Assembly: GCA_003339415.1 (NCBI GenBank)
Contig: PDHQ01000024.1
Span: forward strand, 62,001 to 126,000
Direction of reading: 5' to 3'
DNA from: Ophiocordyceps camponoti-saundersi (nom. inval.)
Taxonomy: Eukaryota > Ascomycota > Sordariomycetes > Hypocreales > Ophiocordycipitaceae
DNA: 64,000 bases
The notes beneath the pieces were generated by a model. The model searched no databases. It was not told where the DNA came from and saw nothing but the letters and a program-made list of their open reading frames with translations. Positions 1-9,834 of the stretch are shown here, in pieces; the first letter of the stretch is position 1, and every line of letters starts with the position of its first letter. A program made the position numbers and the translations under genes.

Positions 1-311
1 ATGCCGAAAAAGGCAGCGTCGAACTTGTGTAGGTCCACACTCTCGAGAAACATGCCGCCAGGCGTGCGCATGAAACCGGGCTTCAAAGGGTCGCCGTAGT
101 GCGTGTCGAGGCGGAAACGCGAGGCGGGCGGTTTGTTATCCGCGATGCCTCCGCCCTCCAGAAACTCCCACAGGGCATGCGGCGAGTTGCTGTTGCCAGG
201 GAGGCGACAAGCCATGCCGACGACTGCGATCGGCTCCTGTACATATCGCTTCAACGGCTGTGGCTGGCTCGACATGGAGTGAGCGAGGACGTGAGTGCCA
301 TTGAGAGCCAT
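1..311 (-). CDS. Polyketide synthase, N-terminal fragment (ketosynthase start), runs off the left edge
   Basis: Reading the minus strand from the ATG at 311 gives an open frame of 103 codons that reaches the window edge without a stop. It begins MALNGTHVLAHSM, and after about 25 residues contains EPIAVVGMACRLPG, the signature opening of a type I polyketide synthase beta-ketoacyl synthase domain. This is followed by LWEFLEGG, a PASRF segment and GGMFLESVDLHKFDAAFFG, all in the order expected for fungal iterative PKS ketosynthases. The catalytic Cys-His-His lie beyond the window, so the full domain set and the reducing or non-reducing type cannot be read; the short leader with no SAT domain before the KS fits a highly reducing PKS (inference). 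The enzyme would build a polyketide from malonyl-CoA in the cytosol. An MFS efflux-pump relic lies about 1.3 kb upstream, as is usual in secondary-metabolite clusters. Confidence 0.9.
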   Translation of the reverse strand, partial: MALNGTHVLAHSMSSQPQPLKRYVQEPIAVVGMACRLPGNSNSPHALWEFLEGGGIADNKPPASRFRLDTHYGDPLKPGFMRTPGGMFLESVDLHKFDAAFFG

Positions 312-1540
312 GATTTGGGGCGTGGAGGTGCTTGAGAAAGTCGGGTCAAAAGAAAACAGAAAAGAAGTATTGGGATAAAGATGGAGTGGTAGTCAACTAT
401 CGTGAGAGGTGGATCGTATGTAAGTACGGACTGGTTCTGGCGGGAGGAACGCAAACGAGGTCCTCTTCTCTTTTATGATCAGCCTGTCTTTGGCTGAACA
501 ACAGTTGTCGAAGAATCATCCGATGCATCGGAGACAAGACGCTGGAGGATGTATGTGTAGGTATGTATGTGCATATGTATGTCTTGTATGTATGTATGCA
601 TGTTCATTGCAGAAGCCGGTCAGGCCTCAGATATAAATGATAATCAGTCAGGCCGTCTCAATCACCACGTAATAAGTTCACAAGCAGGGTTTATCGAGAG
701 ATGCTTCGTGTTCCCCAAGGCTTCATACCTTCCTATTAGGCAATTCCGCCATCTACCTACTAAGCAGTATGAAGGAGCTCGAGCTTGACTTTGAGACGGG
801 CCGGAACGCTGTGTGATGACCTCTATGCCGTCCCAAGAACTTCATCTTAGACTCGTTATTCAACCCTAGCCCTGGAACCTTTACCATGGATGAATGCAGT
901 CTCAAGGCCTTTTCCGAATCGTCCTTTCTTCGTGGCATTATCAATCTTTGATTGTCAAAGGAACGCACGATGTAAGCCCTCTTCTTGCTGCTATCCTCCA
1001 GGGAAAGGGGTGCTTTCTCTCGTCCAAAGACGCGAGCCACTGCGTTTCCCATGTCGGTTACCGCTTCGTCCGGGTTGGACATAGACGGTAGGGAGGGTAA
1101 TGAAACGTCATGTACTAACCCTGTATGAATACACGGAGTTATGAGCCAGTCGTTTTCCATGCCCGTCTTGACGACCAAGCTACAACTACAAGGACCCGGC
1201 TGGTATCTTGTGTGTGTTTGGTTTACAGACATGTCATCCAACCGCTCTCAACTCATTCCTGCGCATCGACAGCAAGTCATTCTTCCCATCGTGGGCCGCT
1301 AGCTATGATCAGTTTACTCGCTGTATGTGTTGCCAAGTATCCATCTCCCCGTGAAAGATGTAGAATCTCAGGGCTATAGATAGGTAGTATTGGCAAACAG
1401 GTGAATCATTTGAGAGCATGACCATGTTAGGCTGTGGCGCTTCGATCGATAATCACTTGAAATCGGTGCCCGTGATCCTCTTCACCGTCTTTTGTGTTCC
1501 ACGTCAGCAGCTTCAGTCGCCGTGAGTCAGAACCTCGGAG
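312..1540. other. Intergenic: PKS upstream region
   Basis: This holds the presumed promoter of the minus-strand PKS and a TATG/GTATG microsatellite at about 549-602. A 162-codon minus-strand frame at 753-1241 matches nothing I recognise and lacks clear domain features; I do not call it a gene. Confidence 0.5.
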
Positions 1541-2385
1541 AGGCGTTTGGCCCGGATCCAGAACATGCCCAAGCCTCACGCCGGCAGCAACCTCGGTGTG
1601 GTACAGAACAGCGGCAAGGTCATTGTTGGCCGTGCCAAGGCTGACCTCGGAGAAGCGGGTGTCACGGGCGACATCTGCACCATCATTGCCTTGATCGTTT
1701 CTCCCTTTAAAAAGCCCCGACTTACGTTGGCCTTGTGAGTGGGATTCTCGGCGTTACCAGCATGGCTGAACCGCTCTTCAGCCATGCTTTCACAAGCGAG
1801 GTCACCTGGCGATGAACCTACATGTACAGACGTTCACCGGGGGGCGGGAGGGGGGGATTGTTTCCCATCCAATCCAGTCCAATTCAAGCGCCGGCCTTGT
1901 CTCCCATCTTTCGGCTGACGCTCTTCCTCAACTGGCTTCATACCAATCTTCCAATCGGAGCTGTTGCCGCCTTTCTGCACACGCCGGCAGCTGCTAGGTA
2001 AGCCTAGCCTACACCGCAATTCCATCAGCTTGAAGCATTTGAAGATGTTCTCGTAAGCTATGCCTCGCCTTTGAATGTATAGACATTTTTTTTGATTAAC
2101 AGGAATGACAGTCTGAATGCCGCGAATATGTCCATTGACTACACCCTACCATAACGCTCCGCCCGGAAGTGGCCATCTTCACGAACGCCTTTGCCGCTTT
2201 GCCCATTTGATCACTCACTGGGCCGCCTTGGGCCTCTATCAGCCCTTTCTCGTCCTCGGCACTACATTGCTCGCCATCGGCGCTGGCCTGATATACACAC
2301 ACACCCAACTCGTCTCTCAGAAAGATATTTGGCTACCAGATCCCCGTGAGCGTGGGACTTGTCTCGATGCCCCTTGCTTAGATAT
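1541..2385 (+). pseudogene. Decayed MFS drug-efflux transporter (DHA14-like)
   Basis: Pieces of a 14-TM drug:H+ antiporter-type MFS protein occur in the correct order but different frames. At 1583-1700 the frame reads NSGKVIVGRAKADLGEAGV then TIIALIVSPFKK, corresponding to the family's LIVGRAIAGLGAAG...TIIA...PLEKRP segment. The frame breaks near 1711-1722, apparently by loss of one base. It resumes as TYVGLVSGILGVTSMAEPLF and ends in TGA at 1813-1815 where the family has TWRW, as if TGG had become TGA. At 1921-1990 a third frame reads NLPIGAVAAFLHTP (family INLPIGAVA). At 2221-2300 comes YQPFLVLGTTLLAIGAGL, and after another shift near 2325 GYQIPVSVGLVSMPL. The start, the middle of the protein and the C-terminus are not recognisable. 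This is most likely the dead export pump of the adjoining PKS locus. The family is clear; the mode of decay is inference. Confidence 0.78.
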
Positions 2386-2400
2386 TCTACCAGAATACAT

Positions 2401-2865
2401 AGAGATTCTGTCAATGTTCCTTTCATTGTTTCCACGTATTAGAGATCAGCGTATCGAGCACGGATACTGCCGAGTGATTCGTATACCCCCTCTATAGGCT
2501 GCGAGTAATCTGGCTACCTCTACATACATACATACATATAGCTTTCGATAAAAACTCATCCACAACTCCACCTACTGTGAAGTTCTGCCATTATAGTTGT
2601 TAGTGCTATGGCATCGACACGGACTTCACTCGAATCAGAAGCCCAAAGACTTGATGCTGATTCGACGTTAACACGATCAGAGCTACGGATACGCGCTAGT
2701 CCCGATACAGATACGTTCTCTCCACTTCGCCTTCTTCTTCGCAGTTTCAAAAAAGAAAATACACGCCCCGCACGTGACACGATCAACCACCATCACCACC
2801 AACCTCACCAACCTCAACCCAACCGACATCAAAAGGCACCTTCACAAAGAGGCAGAAGAAAAATC
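2401..2865. other. Intergenic: leader of the SAM35-like gene
   Basis: No gene is seen. A TACATA microsatellite lies at about 2521-2540. The frame continues open for 86 codons upstream of the chosen ATG at 2866, but this part is low-complexity (Thr/Ser, His/Gln/Pro) and unlike the family N-terminus, so it is taken as leader. Confidence 0.5.
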
Positions 2866-3924
2866 ATGACCGATAGACGAAAAGGCTGGTTCGCAATCCC
2901 AGCCCCCGTCAGCACCCTCTTCCGCCTCGTCCCTCTGCACACATACGACGCCGAAGCGCTCCCCGTCCGCGCCCCGAGGCCGTCACGACCACTTCCACGA
3001 CTGCACGTCTTCTCCGTCCGGGACGAAGACTACGAGAATGGGCTGAGCTTCGATCCGGCGTGTCTGATGTGGCAGGTTCGCTCTCCCCTTCCCCTTTTCT
3101 CTATTTTTCTTCTCTATTATTCACACCGCAAATCTTCCAATGCTTCTAGCCTTGAGAGACACTGATATAAACTGAGCTGACAACCTTCTCAAAGACTTTC
3201 CTTCGCATAGCTCGCATACAAGTACAGCTCGTCTCATCCTCCCCCCACGCCTCCCCAGATGGATCCCTCCCATTCCTCCTCCCCGACGACAAAGATCAAA
3301 AGCCAAATATCCCATTGACGGGATCCGCCATCGGTCGATACGTTCGCGCCCACGTCTCCGATTCCACTCCTTCTTCGCCGCCGCCGCCACAGCTAGAACC
3401 CTACCTCGCTCTCCTCACGCACGCCATCCATCCAGCCTGGGTTCGTCCACTTCAAATCTCAATCTCAATCTTGCCAACAAAAGACTCAAGTACTGATATC
3501 ATTCCCCATCTCCCAGCTATACGCCATATTCCATCCCTCCAACATACCCCTCCTCACAAAGCTCTACCTCTCTCAACCCTGCGCCACCCCTCTCCCCTTC
3601 CGTCTCCGCTCTCTACGAACCGCTCTCGATAGCTCTTCTTCTTCTCAACCGCATCACAACTCGCCAGATGCCCTCCTCGCAGACGCCCGCCGTGCCTTCG
3701 CCGCCCTCGATACCCTCCTCGCTCAAAGCGACGGACCTTGGTTTTTCGGCCTCTCTAGTCCGGGCCTCTTTGACGCCCACGTCTTCTCTTATACCCATCT
3801 CATCCTTAAACCCCCTGTTCACTGGGCAGACGACTTTCTTCTCAGGGACTGCCTCGTCGGATGTCGACGCTTGGTCGCCCACTGTGACGCCCTGTATGCG
3901 TCTTGTTACGAGGCTGTGCAATGA
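2866..3924 (+). CDS. Metaxin/SAM35-like subunit of the mitochondrial sorting and assembly machinery
   Basis: Three exons give 287 residues: 2866-3075, 3195-3440 and 3517-3924, with both introns starting GTTCG and ending in AG. The start is the first Met before the family-like N-terminus (WFAIPAPVSTLFRLVPLHTY). Exon 1 carries the thioredoxin-like metaxin opening (LPRLHVFSVRDEDYENGLSFDPACLMWQ) and exon 2 continues TFLRIARIQVQLVSSSPHAS and GSLPFLLPDD, the usual recognition patch of fungal Sam35/metaxin proteins. Exon 3 looks like the GST_C-like half, with DGPWFFGLSSPGLFDAHVFSYTHL. Members of the family sit on the cytosolic face of the mitochondrial outer membrane and help fold beta-barrel proteins with Sam50. 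The gene is convergent with gid1, 427 bp apart. Sam35 rather than Sam37/Tom37 is my preference from remembered homologues; the metaxin fold itself is more secure. Confidence 0.75.
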
Positions 3925-4350
3925 CAGACACCAAAACTTTTCACTCTACTTACTTACCTATTTCCATGCCTTCATACCCCGCAAAGCTGTCTATGCTGCC
4001 ATTCAATCTCCGTTTCCCCTTCCGTCCCTTATAGATCCCCCTCCCAGAGAGATTCAAAAAAAGACAGTGAGAAGATGGATAACAGCTGCTGCCGGGACAA
4101 GTCTATTCATAGCTACCCGCTCGTCCAGCGCTGCACTCAAGAGCCGACATCCCGTCGCCGCTTGCCATGCATCTACTACTGCACTGTCCCGTTTCTCAGC
4201 CTAACCGTCCACCGTTACCAACTTGACCTACCCTCCCTTCCATCGTCTCCGCGGAAATATGACACGACAAAGAAATGTATCAAGGAGAGGAGGATTAAGA
4301 AAAAAAAGGGGGGAAAGAAGCTTCGCAAGGGCGATGCCTCAACTAGGGCC
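3925..4350. other. Intergenic between two convergent 3' ends
   Basis: No gene or structured repeat is seen. The region must hold the 3' untranslated regions of the SAM35-like gene (+) and gid1 (-). Confidence 0.5.
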
Positions 4351-6690
4351 TCACGCCTGCGGAGCCTGAGCAATCTCGTCCAACAGGTCCTGCAGCGAGA
4401 CAAACGCGCCTGCTCCGCCTCTGCGTCGGAGATCTTCCAGCAGCACGCTCGTCTGCGCGTACACCCTCTCTAGCGAGGCCCGCGATGACTTCCCCAGCGA
4501 CGCTTAAGCAACCCAAGACGGTCAATTTAGATCAGACATACCCGGGCATGGACTTCCAAGTAGTAACAAGGACAAAGAAAGAATGGGGACGAGGAAAATG
4601 CACTCACTCAGAATGGCCGAATTCAACTCCTCGGCCACGGCAGAACGCCCCTTGCGATCGAGCAGATGGCTTACCAACGGCTCCTTCAGCGGATTCGAGT
4701 AGGCGACGAGGGCCCAAATCTCGCCCAGCGTCTGGCTGACGTCTTTGCGCTGATCGTTGGCATACTGCGCCTCCAGCGCCTGCCCAAACTCGAGCATGTC
4801 CTGCTCGAGCTTCATGAGCTCCGTCTGGTCGGACCCATCCGTGTCCATGCTGTCTGACCATCCCGTTGTCTCGCCGTCAATGTCCATTTCGTGACCGTTG
4901 TTTCTCCTATTGTCACTTGCCACTCGCATGTGTGCCGCCTTGCAGACCATCTCGATGAACTTGCGGCAACGCAGTCGAAAATAGACCTCTTCGTTGTCCT
5001 GGAGCACCTGAGGATAGTAGGCGTTCGTGTACTTCAGAGCGCGGTCAATGTCCCCCTCGAGTATGGCTTTCCGGATTCCTGCGTGTCCGCGTCAGAGCCA
5101 AGACTGCCAATCTCACTTGGCCCACTCACGCTGTCTGTTGTTGGCATCTTCCTCGTCCTTAATGTTGACGCCAGCCACCTCGGCCGTAGGATCCAGGCTC
5201 AACGCCTGCCTCTGGGCGCGCATATCCTCGGCGAAAGCTCGCGCCGTCTCTACATAGCCGTCATGTTGCAGGAATTGAAGCACCAATGTCTGGATGAGGT
5301 CCGTCTCGTTCATGCCGGGCTCCAGCTTGGACGTGTCGGTCTTTGAGATTTCCTGCTGCATTTTCCGCCGCTCCTCCTGTCGAGTGCGTCAGCCCCTGCG
5401 CCTCTCGGAAGGCCGTCTCTCAGGGAAAGGGACACGTACTCGCATCACGTCGTCGATGTTGTACACAAAAGGCACCTGGCCAAAGTTGACGAGGATGGCC
5501 TCGCCGGGCTTCTTCAGGCTGACGGAGGGGTACAACTTGCCCCTAACGACTTCGTGAAAGACGTCGTGAAAGGCCACACCTTAAAACGAAGTTCCAATCA
5601 GCTGGTAGATAAACACACGACATCCGAGCGGCGGCTCTCACTTAGCTTAACTCCGTTCTTGGTAAAAAAAGCCGAGTTTTCTCGAAAGTTGACGCCGCAA
5701 CCGATGATGTCACCGGCGCAGAACGTTGGCCCATAGCTTCTTCCGATGTTCTGCCCCGAGAAGCACCGCCCATCGTCACCATGATACCCCCACGAGTCCG
5801 GCTCCCAGCCGACGGGCCTGGAGAGAGAGGTAGCCTTGGTGGAGAAGCCGATTGCGATGGTGGTACTTCTCGCAAGCGGGCGTCAGCCTTGTTCTCCTTT
5901 GTTTACCCGGACCATTCGGACAGGTTACGCACTCATCGGGTTTACCGCCCAGTATCTGCACTTCGTAATAGTAAAGGCCGCATTGAGGGGGCATATGATG
6001 GTCTGCGCGGGTCGCCGATGCCTCGTGGTCGCGCTCGTGGTTGTTCTTAGGTCCAGTGTACTTAACACTGAGGTCATCGGGCTGCAGGTCAATGCCGTGC
6101 CAGGCATCGTCCTTGTTCCATCGCGACGGGAGGGGCGCCACGGTAGCTTCTTGTTCGTCTTCTTCCGGGGCGGGAGTTCGCTCGACAATGTTGTGGGCCA
6201 GGCCTCGATGGGCACCCGGCGTCAGAGGTAACTGCGTAAAAGCAGTGCCGCTGTTGGCCGGTGGCCGCGGAGGCTCCCTCAGCGCCTGTAACTTGGCCCT
6301 ATGCGCCTCGTGGAGCCTCCTGATGTACGTGGTGCCGCGTAGATACGAGGGCACGAAGAAGTGGCCCTGATTGCTCGAATCGGACTCGAAAGGCTGGGTA
6401 AACATGTCGAAGGCGCGGGAAAAGGATGGTAATGTCCCACTGACGTTCCAAACGTGGAGAATGTCGTCGCTGGTCGACGGATCCATGTTGCTGCCGTCAG
6501 CGCGCTGTGCCACGGAGAAGCCAGGAGGGGGACCGAGGAGCAGACGGCCGTCGGCGCTCAAGGCGGAGATGCGTGCGGGATGCGAGTAAAAGGGAGGCGT
6601 GGCGTTCGGATTGTAGGCGGACGACGACTGGGCAGTCGGGTCTGAGCCTGGAAGGCCAGATGATGAGCCCTGGCCAGAGGGAGCGTTCAT
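4351..6690 (-). CDS. gid1: Gid1/RanBPM-type SPRY-LisH-CTLH-CRA protein (GID/CTLH E3 ligase scaffold)
   Basis: Six exons on the minus strand, 6690-5933, 5868-5642, 5579-5440, 5376-5130, 5078-4608 and 4502-4351, join in frame to 664 residues. After a Pro/Ser-rich N-terminus of about 200 residues comes a SPRY domain (YYYEVQILGGKPDE, then STTIAIGFSTK, VGWEPDSWGYHGDDGRCFSGQ, FFTKNG, VNFGQVPFVYNIDDVM), ending near residue 375. A LisH motif follows (LIQTLVLQFLQHDGYVETARAFA, about 398-430), then CTLH (IRKAILEGDIDRAL, from about 459) and CRA (LGEIWALVAYSNPLKEPLVSHLL). This is the architecture of yeast Gid1/Vid30 and animal RanBP9/10, scaffolds of the multisubunit ubiquitin ligase that degrades gluconeogenic enzymes. 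The ATG at 6690 is chosen because the 28 codons upstream are a Pro/Leu run typical of leader sequence; an in-frame ATG also lies at 6774. Confidence 0.93.
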
Positions 6691-8967
6691 GGCGGGGAGT
6701 GGGGGAGGGGGGGAGGGGAAGAGGGGGGGGAGGGACGGGAAGAGGCGTGCCTTGCAAAACGATGGCGGATGCAAGCAGCTGGAGCTTCCGAAAAAGCTTC
6801 AGCCGGCCGTCCTGCTACTCGTTCCGAGACCCGTAGATGAGCCCCGGACGGCCAAAGGGAAACGAGTCACGGGACGGGAGCACGAGCTGTAGCGAGGCGT
6901 CGCGCTCGAAGCGAAGGGCAGGCGGATGGGATCGAGAGGTCGTCGAGCGCCCCCCTCCCGCCTCGACGGGCGTGGAGCGGAGATTTATAGTAGTGAATGT
7001 GTATGTGTGAGTGTATGTGGTTGTGTGTGTGTGCGTGTATGTACAGTATTGCGTATGTTGGTAGTTTTATGGATGTGTGTGAATTGTGCTGTTAGATGCA
7101 GTGACACTTGAGGGAAGAGGGAAGCGAGATGTCGTCGTCGTTGTCGTCGTCGTCGGCGGCGGCGGCGTCGTCGGCGTCGTCACGGCTAACAGAAGGGGAC
7201 ACCGGCCCTAGGTAGTAAGTGAGTAAGTAGGTAGTGGGTAGGAGGTAGCAAGGACGAAGAGGTGCAGTCAACGGCGAGAGGGATTGATTGATCACGGTGC
7301 CGGTTTCAGCGGCGTCGCTCCTGTTGGGCCCCTGCGGGTGCCTTTTTTAGTTGCTGGAAGAGCCTACCTTAGTAGGCGGTACCTACTACGCCAAGCGGCG
7401 GTACGCCGATGCCTTCTCACGAGTGGGCGGAGTTTCAAGTACCTGCTTCACACCCTTGGAGGTATCTCTTATCACCCGCTGAGAGCCGTTGCGGCTGTCT
7501 TTTTTTTCCCTTCTTCTTAGATCATAGAGAGAGGATGGCTCTTCTACCTCCCATCTACGGAGTTTACCGTACAGGCCTAGGTACCTACCTACCTTTGTAT
7601 GCACATACTTATGTATGTATATACGGACACAGCTGGCAACGACGCAGAAAACAATGACGGAATGATTCATCCTGTCAAAAAGGGGGGGGGGGAAGAGGGG
7701 CTGGTGATGCCTTGGCCCCCAAAGCAATACCTCCCTAGGGTTTTTCTTCGTCTTGGCTGCCATGAAGAGAAACCCAGATTCTTATCAGGAAGCCACATCA
7801 CACACGTCTGCCTCGTCGGCCTGTAAGCGATGGCCGCTGCTAACAGCACGCGTACCTACCTACAAAGCGTAACCTACCCTGGACCACGGCAATCAAGGTG
7901 CCACCTACGGATACATAGGTAGGTATGTACGGAGGACGCTTTCGAAAGACCTTGCCCGGCCAAAATTGACCCCTGTAAGAAAAAAGCAATTTATCATGTA
8001 AATCTGCAGGGCAGGTACTTCTATCCCACGCGTAGCCACTATGGGTAGTTCTCTCAGCGTAGTAAATTGCCGAATCCCAGCGCTTTATATGCTACCGATT
8101 AAGGGGCCAGGCCCTGAACAACTGCCCTAACGCTGTGATAGCAGGCCTATAGCCTAGATGTACTGTTATCTATATATTTGTGTAGGAATTCCTTCTTTCC
8201 GACAGGGATTATTTTATGCTGGGCAAAGTCTTTTGAAGGCGTCCTCCGTACATACATATGTATTGATGACCGGGCCAATCCTGACTCAGGCGTCCCTGAC
8301 TAAGCTTCATCCTATTCCTCGACCTCTCGGCGACGTCCCATCTCGGCGCTCTTAGACGCTGCCTTGCTCACGCCGGCCTTTGATGACGCCTTGTTGGTGC
8401 GAGTGGAGTCGAGCCTTTGCCTTTTCATGCGATTGATGGCTCCCGCGAATCTCGACCGCCGCGCCCAGCTTCAAGCCCCGAATCCTCATGCCATCAATGA
8501 TGCATCATCCGCACCGCCTCTACGTCACTGCAAGACGTTTCTGGTGAGCACCAGGTGGCGCGCGACGAATACGCCCCTCTTACCCTCCCTCATGAATGCG
8601 CTCAGGCAATGGCTGGTGCCCCTCACGTTGAAATCTCAGGCCTTTGTCGTGTGACAAACATAGATTTCAGTGGAAGAGCCATTAATATACACGATTCCGC
8701 GCCGTCCTTCACATCTGTAACCCCCCCTTTTCCGCCCCGACGAGCGCGTTTTCTTAGCCACTCAACGCCAGCGATATATCACTACAACCGTCTCCCCCCA
8801 AAGACGAAAGGGAGAGAGGAAAAAGGGTGACAAGAGACCATAAGTTTCCGTCTTTGAAGCCGATTATGTATATCACCATCGTAAGTCGCTTGCTCAAGCC
8901 TGCAAGCAAGTCATGATCAACGAGCATGGAGAAGCGTCGATAGATATGTGTAGGAGAGGAAGCCCCT
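6691..8967. other. Intergenic: gid1 upstream and Ies4 downstream region
   Basis: It contains a GT-rich stretch (about 6997-7075), a CGT/GGC triplet tract (about 7130-7182), a 10-G run near 7682 and several TACCTAC/TAGGTA motifs (7225, 7575, 7855, 7915). A 39-codon Lys/Arg-rich minus-strand frame at 8312-8428 is too short to call. No convincing gene is seen. Confidence 0.5.
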
Positions 8968-9834
8968 TCATGAAGCAGCCGCGACGGCCATGGGTGCTGG
9001 TGATGATGCGTGGACGCTGTTGACAACACTTGCCATGTCGACGTCGCCTCCGCTACTCCCGCTGTGATTGGCCTCTGCACCGTTCTCCTTGTTCTCTTTG
9101 CTGCTGCTATTGTCGGCCGATGGCGCGTTGGAGTCATCAGTGACGACTTCGAGATCCTTCTTCGTCGGTGCTCTCCACCGAGAGACCTCCCAGACGACGC
9201 CGGTGAAGCTCTTGAGGACGAAACCGCCCCGGCACCACTTACGGCATGGCTTGCCTGACCTGTCGAGGGCACGAAGACCGGCGTTGATGGCGCCTTGGTT
9301 GGCTTTGGGGCCTAGCTTGTGCGTCCCGACAGCACGTCCGCCCGGGCCATTGTGATCTATGGTGCCATCATCGCTGTCGGCCGTGTCAGCGAGTGCGGTA
9401 AAATAAAGGGGGGGGGGGGGGGGGAGCGGGAAGACGAACAGACGGGGCTTCTTCTTGGGGCCGGGCTTTGCTCTCGGCTTGGCACCTCCTTCTACGGAGC
9501 CATTGGTGGCCGGAGCCGATCGCTTGGTGCCCTTCTTCTTGGGCCCTTCGGTAGGCGGCCCCATGACGGACGGCGCAGGAGTGCCGTCGGCGACGGGCGT
9601 AGGAGCGTTGGAGTCGGACGCATTTTCGGCAGGCTGCGTTGCCGAGTTGGAGTTTGTCGAGGCCGAGGGCGACGATTGCTCGACGTCTTTGGAGCGGGAT
9701 GATTCCTTGGTGGAAAGGGATTCGGGGGAGACGATGCATCGCAAGCGATCGGGCGAAATGGTCAAGGTGATCAAAAGGCTGGGCTTGGTGCCGGATTTGC
9801 GCCGGCTGTCCGTTGTCTTGCCGGCGGGAGCCAT
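8968..9834 (-). CDS. Ies4-like subunit of the INO80 chromatin-remodelling complex
   Basis: Two exons (9834-9440 and 9373-8968) give 266 residues. The frame also stays open through the intron, but the intervening run (FPLPPPPPLYF) interrupts a conserved junction; donor GTTCGT, branch CTGAC and acceptor GACAG restore KPRL-DDGTIDHNGPGG. The N-terminus has the ITLTISPDRLR strand typical of Ies4/DUF1711, the centre is Ser/Thr/Ala/Pro-rich with basic KKKGTKRSAP and KPRAKPGPKKKPRL patches, and the C-terminal half carries LGPKANQGAINAGLRALDRSGKPCRKW...GFVLKSFTGVVWEVSRWRAP. The last 60 residues are disordered (Ser/Asn/Glu). INO80 slides and edits nucleosomes in the nucleus; Ies4 is a small fungal accessory subunit. 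The assignment comes from remembered motif layout and is moderately secure. Confidence 0.75.
   Translation of the reverse strand: MAPAGKTTDSRRKSGTKPSLLITLTISPDRLRCIVSPESLSTKESSRSKDVEQSSPSASTNSNSATQPAENASDSNAPTPVADGTPAPSVMGPPTEGPKKKGTKRSAPATNGSVEGGAKPRAKPGPKKKPRLFVFPLPPPPPLYFTALADTADSDDGTIDHNGPGGRAVGTHKLGPKANQGAINAGLRALDRSGKPCRKWCRGGFVLKSFTGVVWEVSRWRAPTKKDLEVVTDDSNAPSADNSSSKENKENGAEANHSGSSGGDVDMASVVNSVHASSPAPMAVAAAS
9408..9424. repeat. 17-nt G homopolymer inside the Ies4 intron
   Basis: The only intron of the Ies4-like gene contains an uninterrupted run of 17 G on the + strand (C on the coding strand), directly upstream of the branch-site region. It forms a C-rich tract rather than the usual T-rich one. 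Confidence 0.95.

Noticed and set aside
753..1241. 162-codon minus-strand frame between the PKS and the MFS relic
   Set aside because: No recognisable motif, mixed composition and no splice or start context that supports it.
8312..8428. 39-codon Lys/Arg-rich minus-strand frame (MKRQRLDSTRTNKASSK...)
   Set aside because: Too short and low complexity to separate from chance, though it could be the last exon of an unseen gene.
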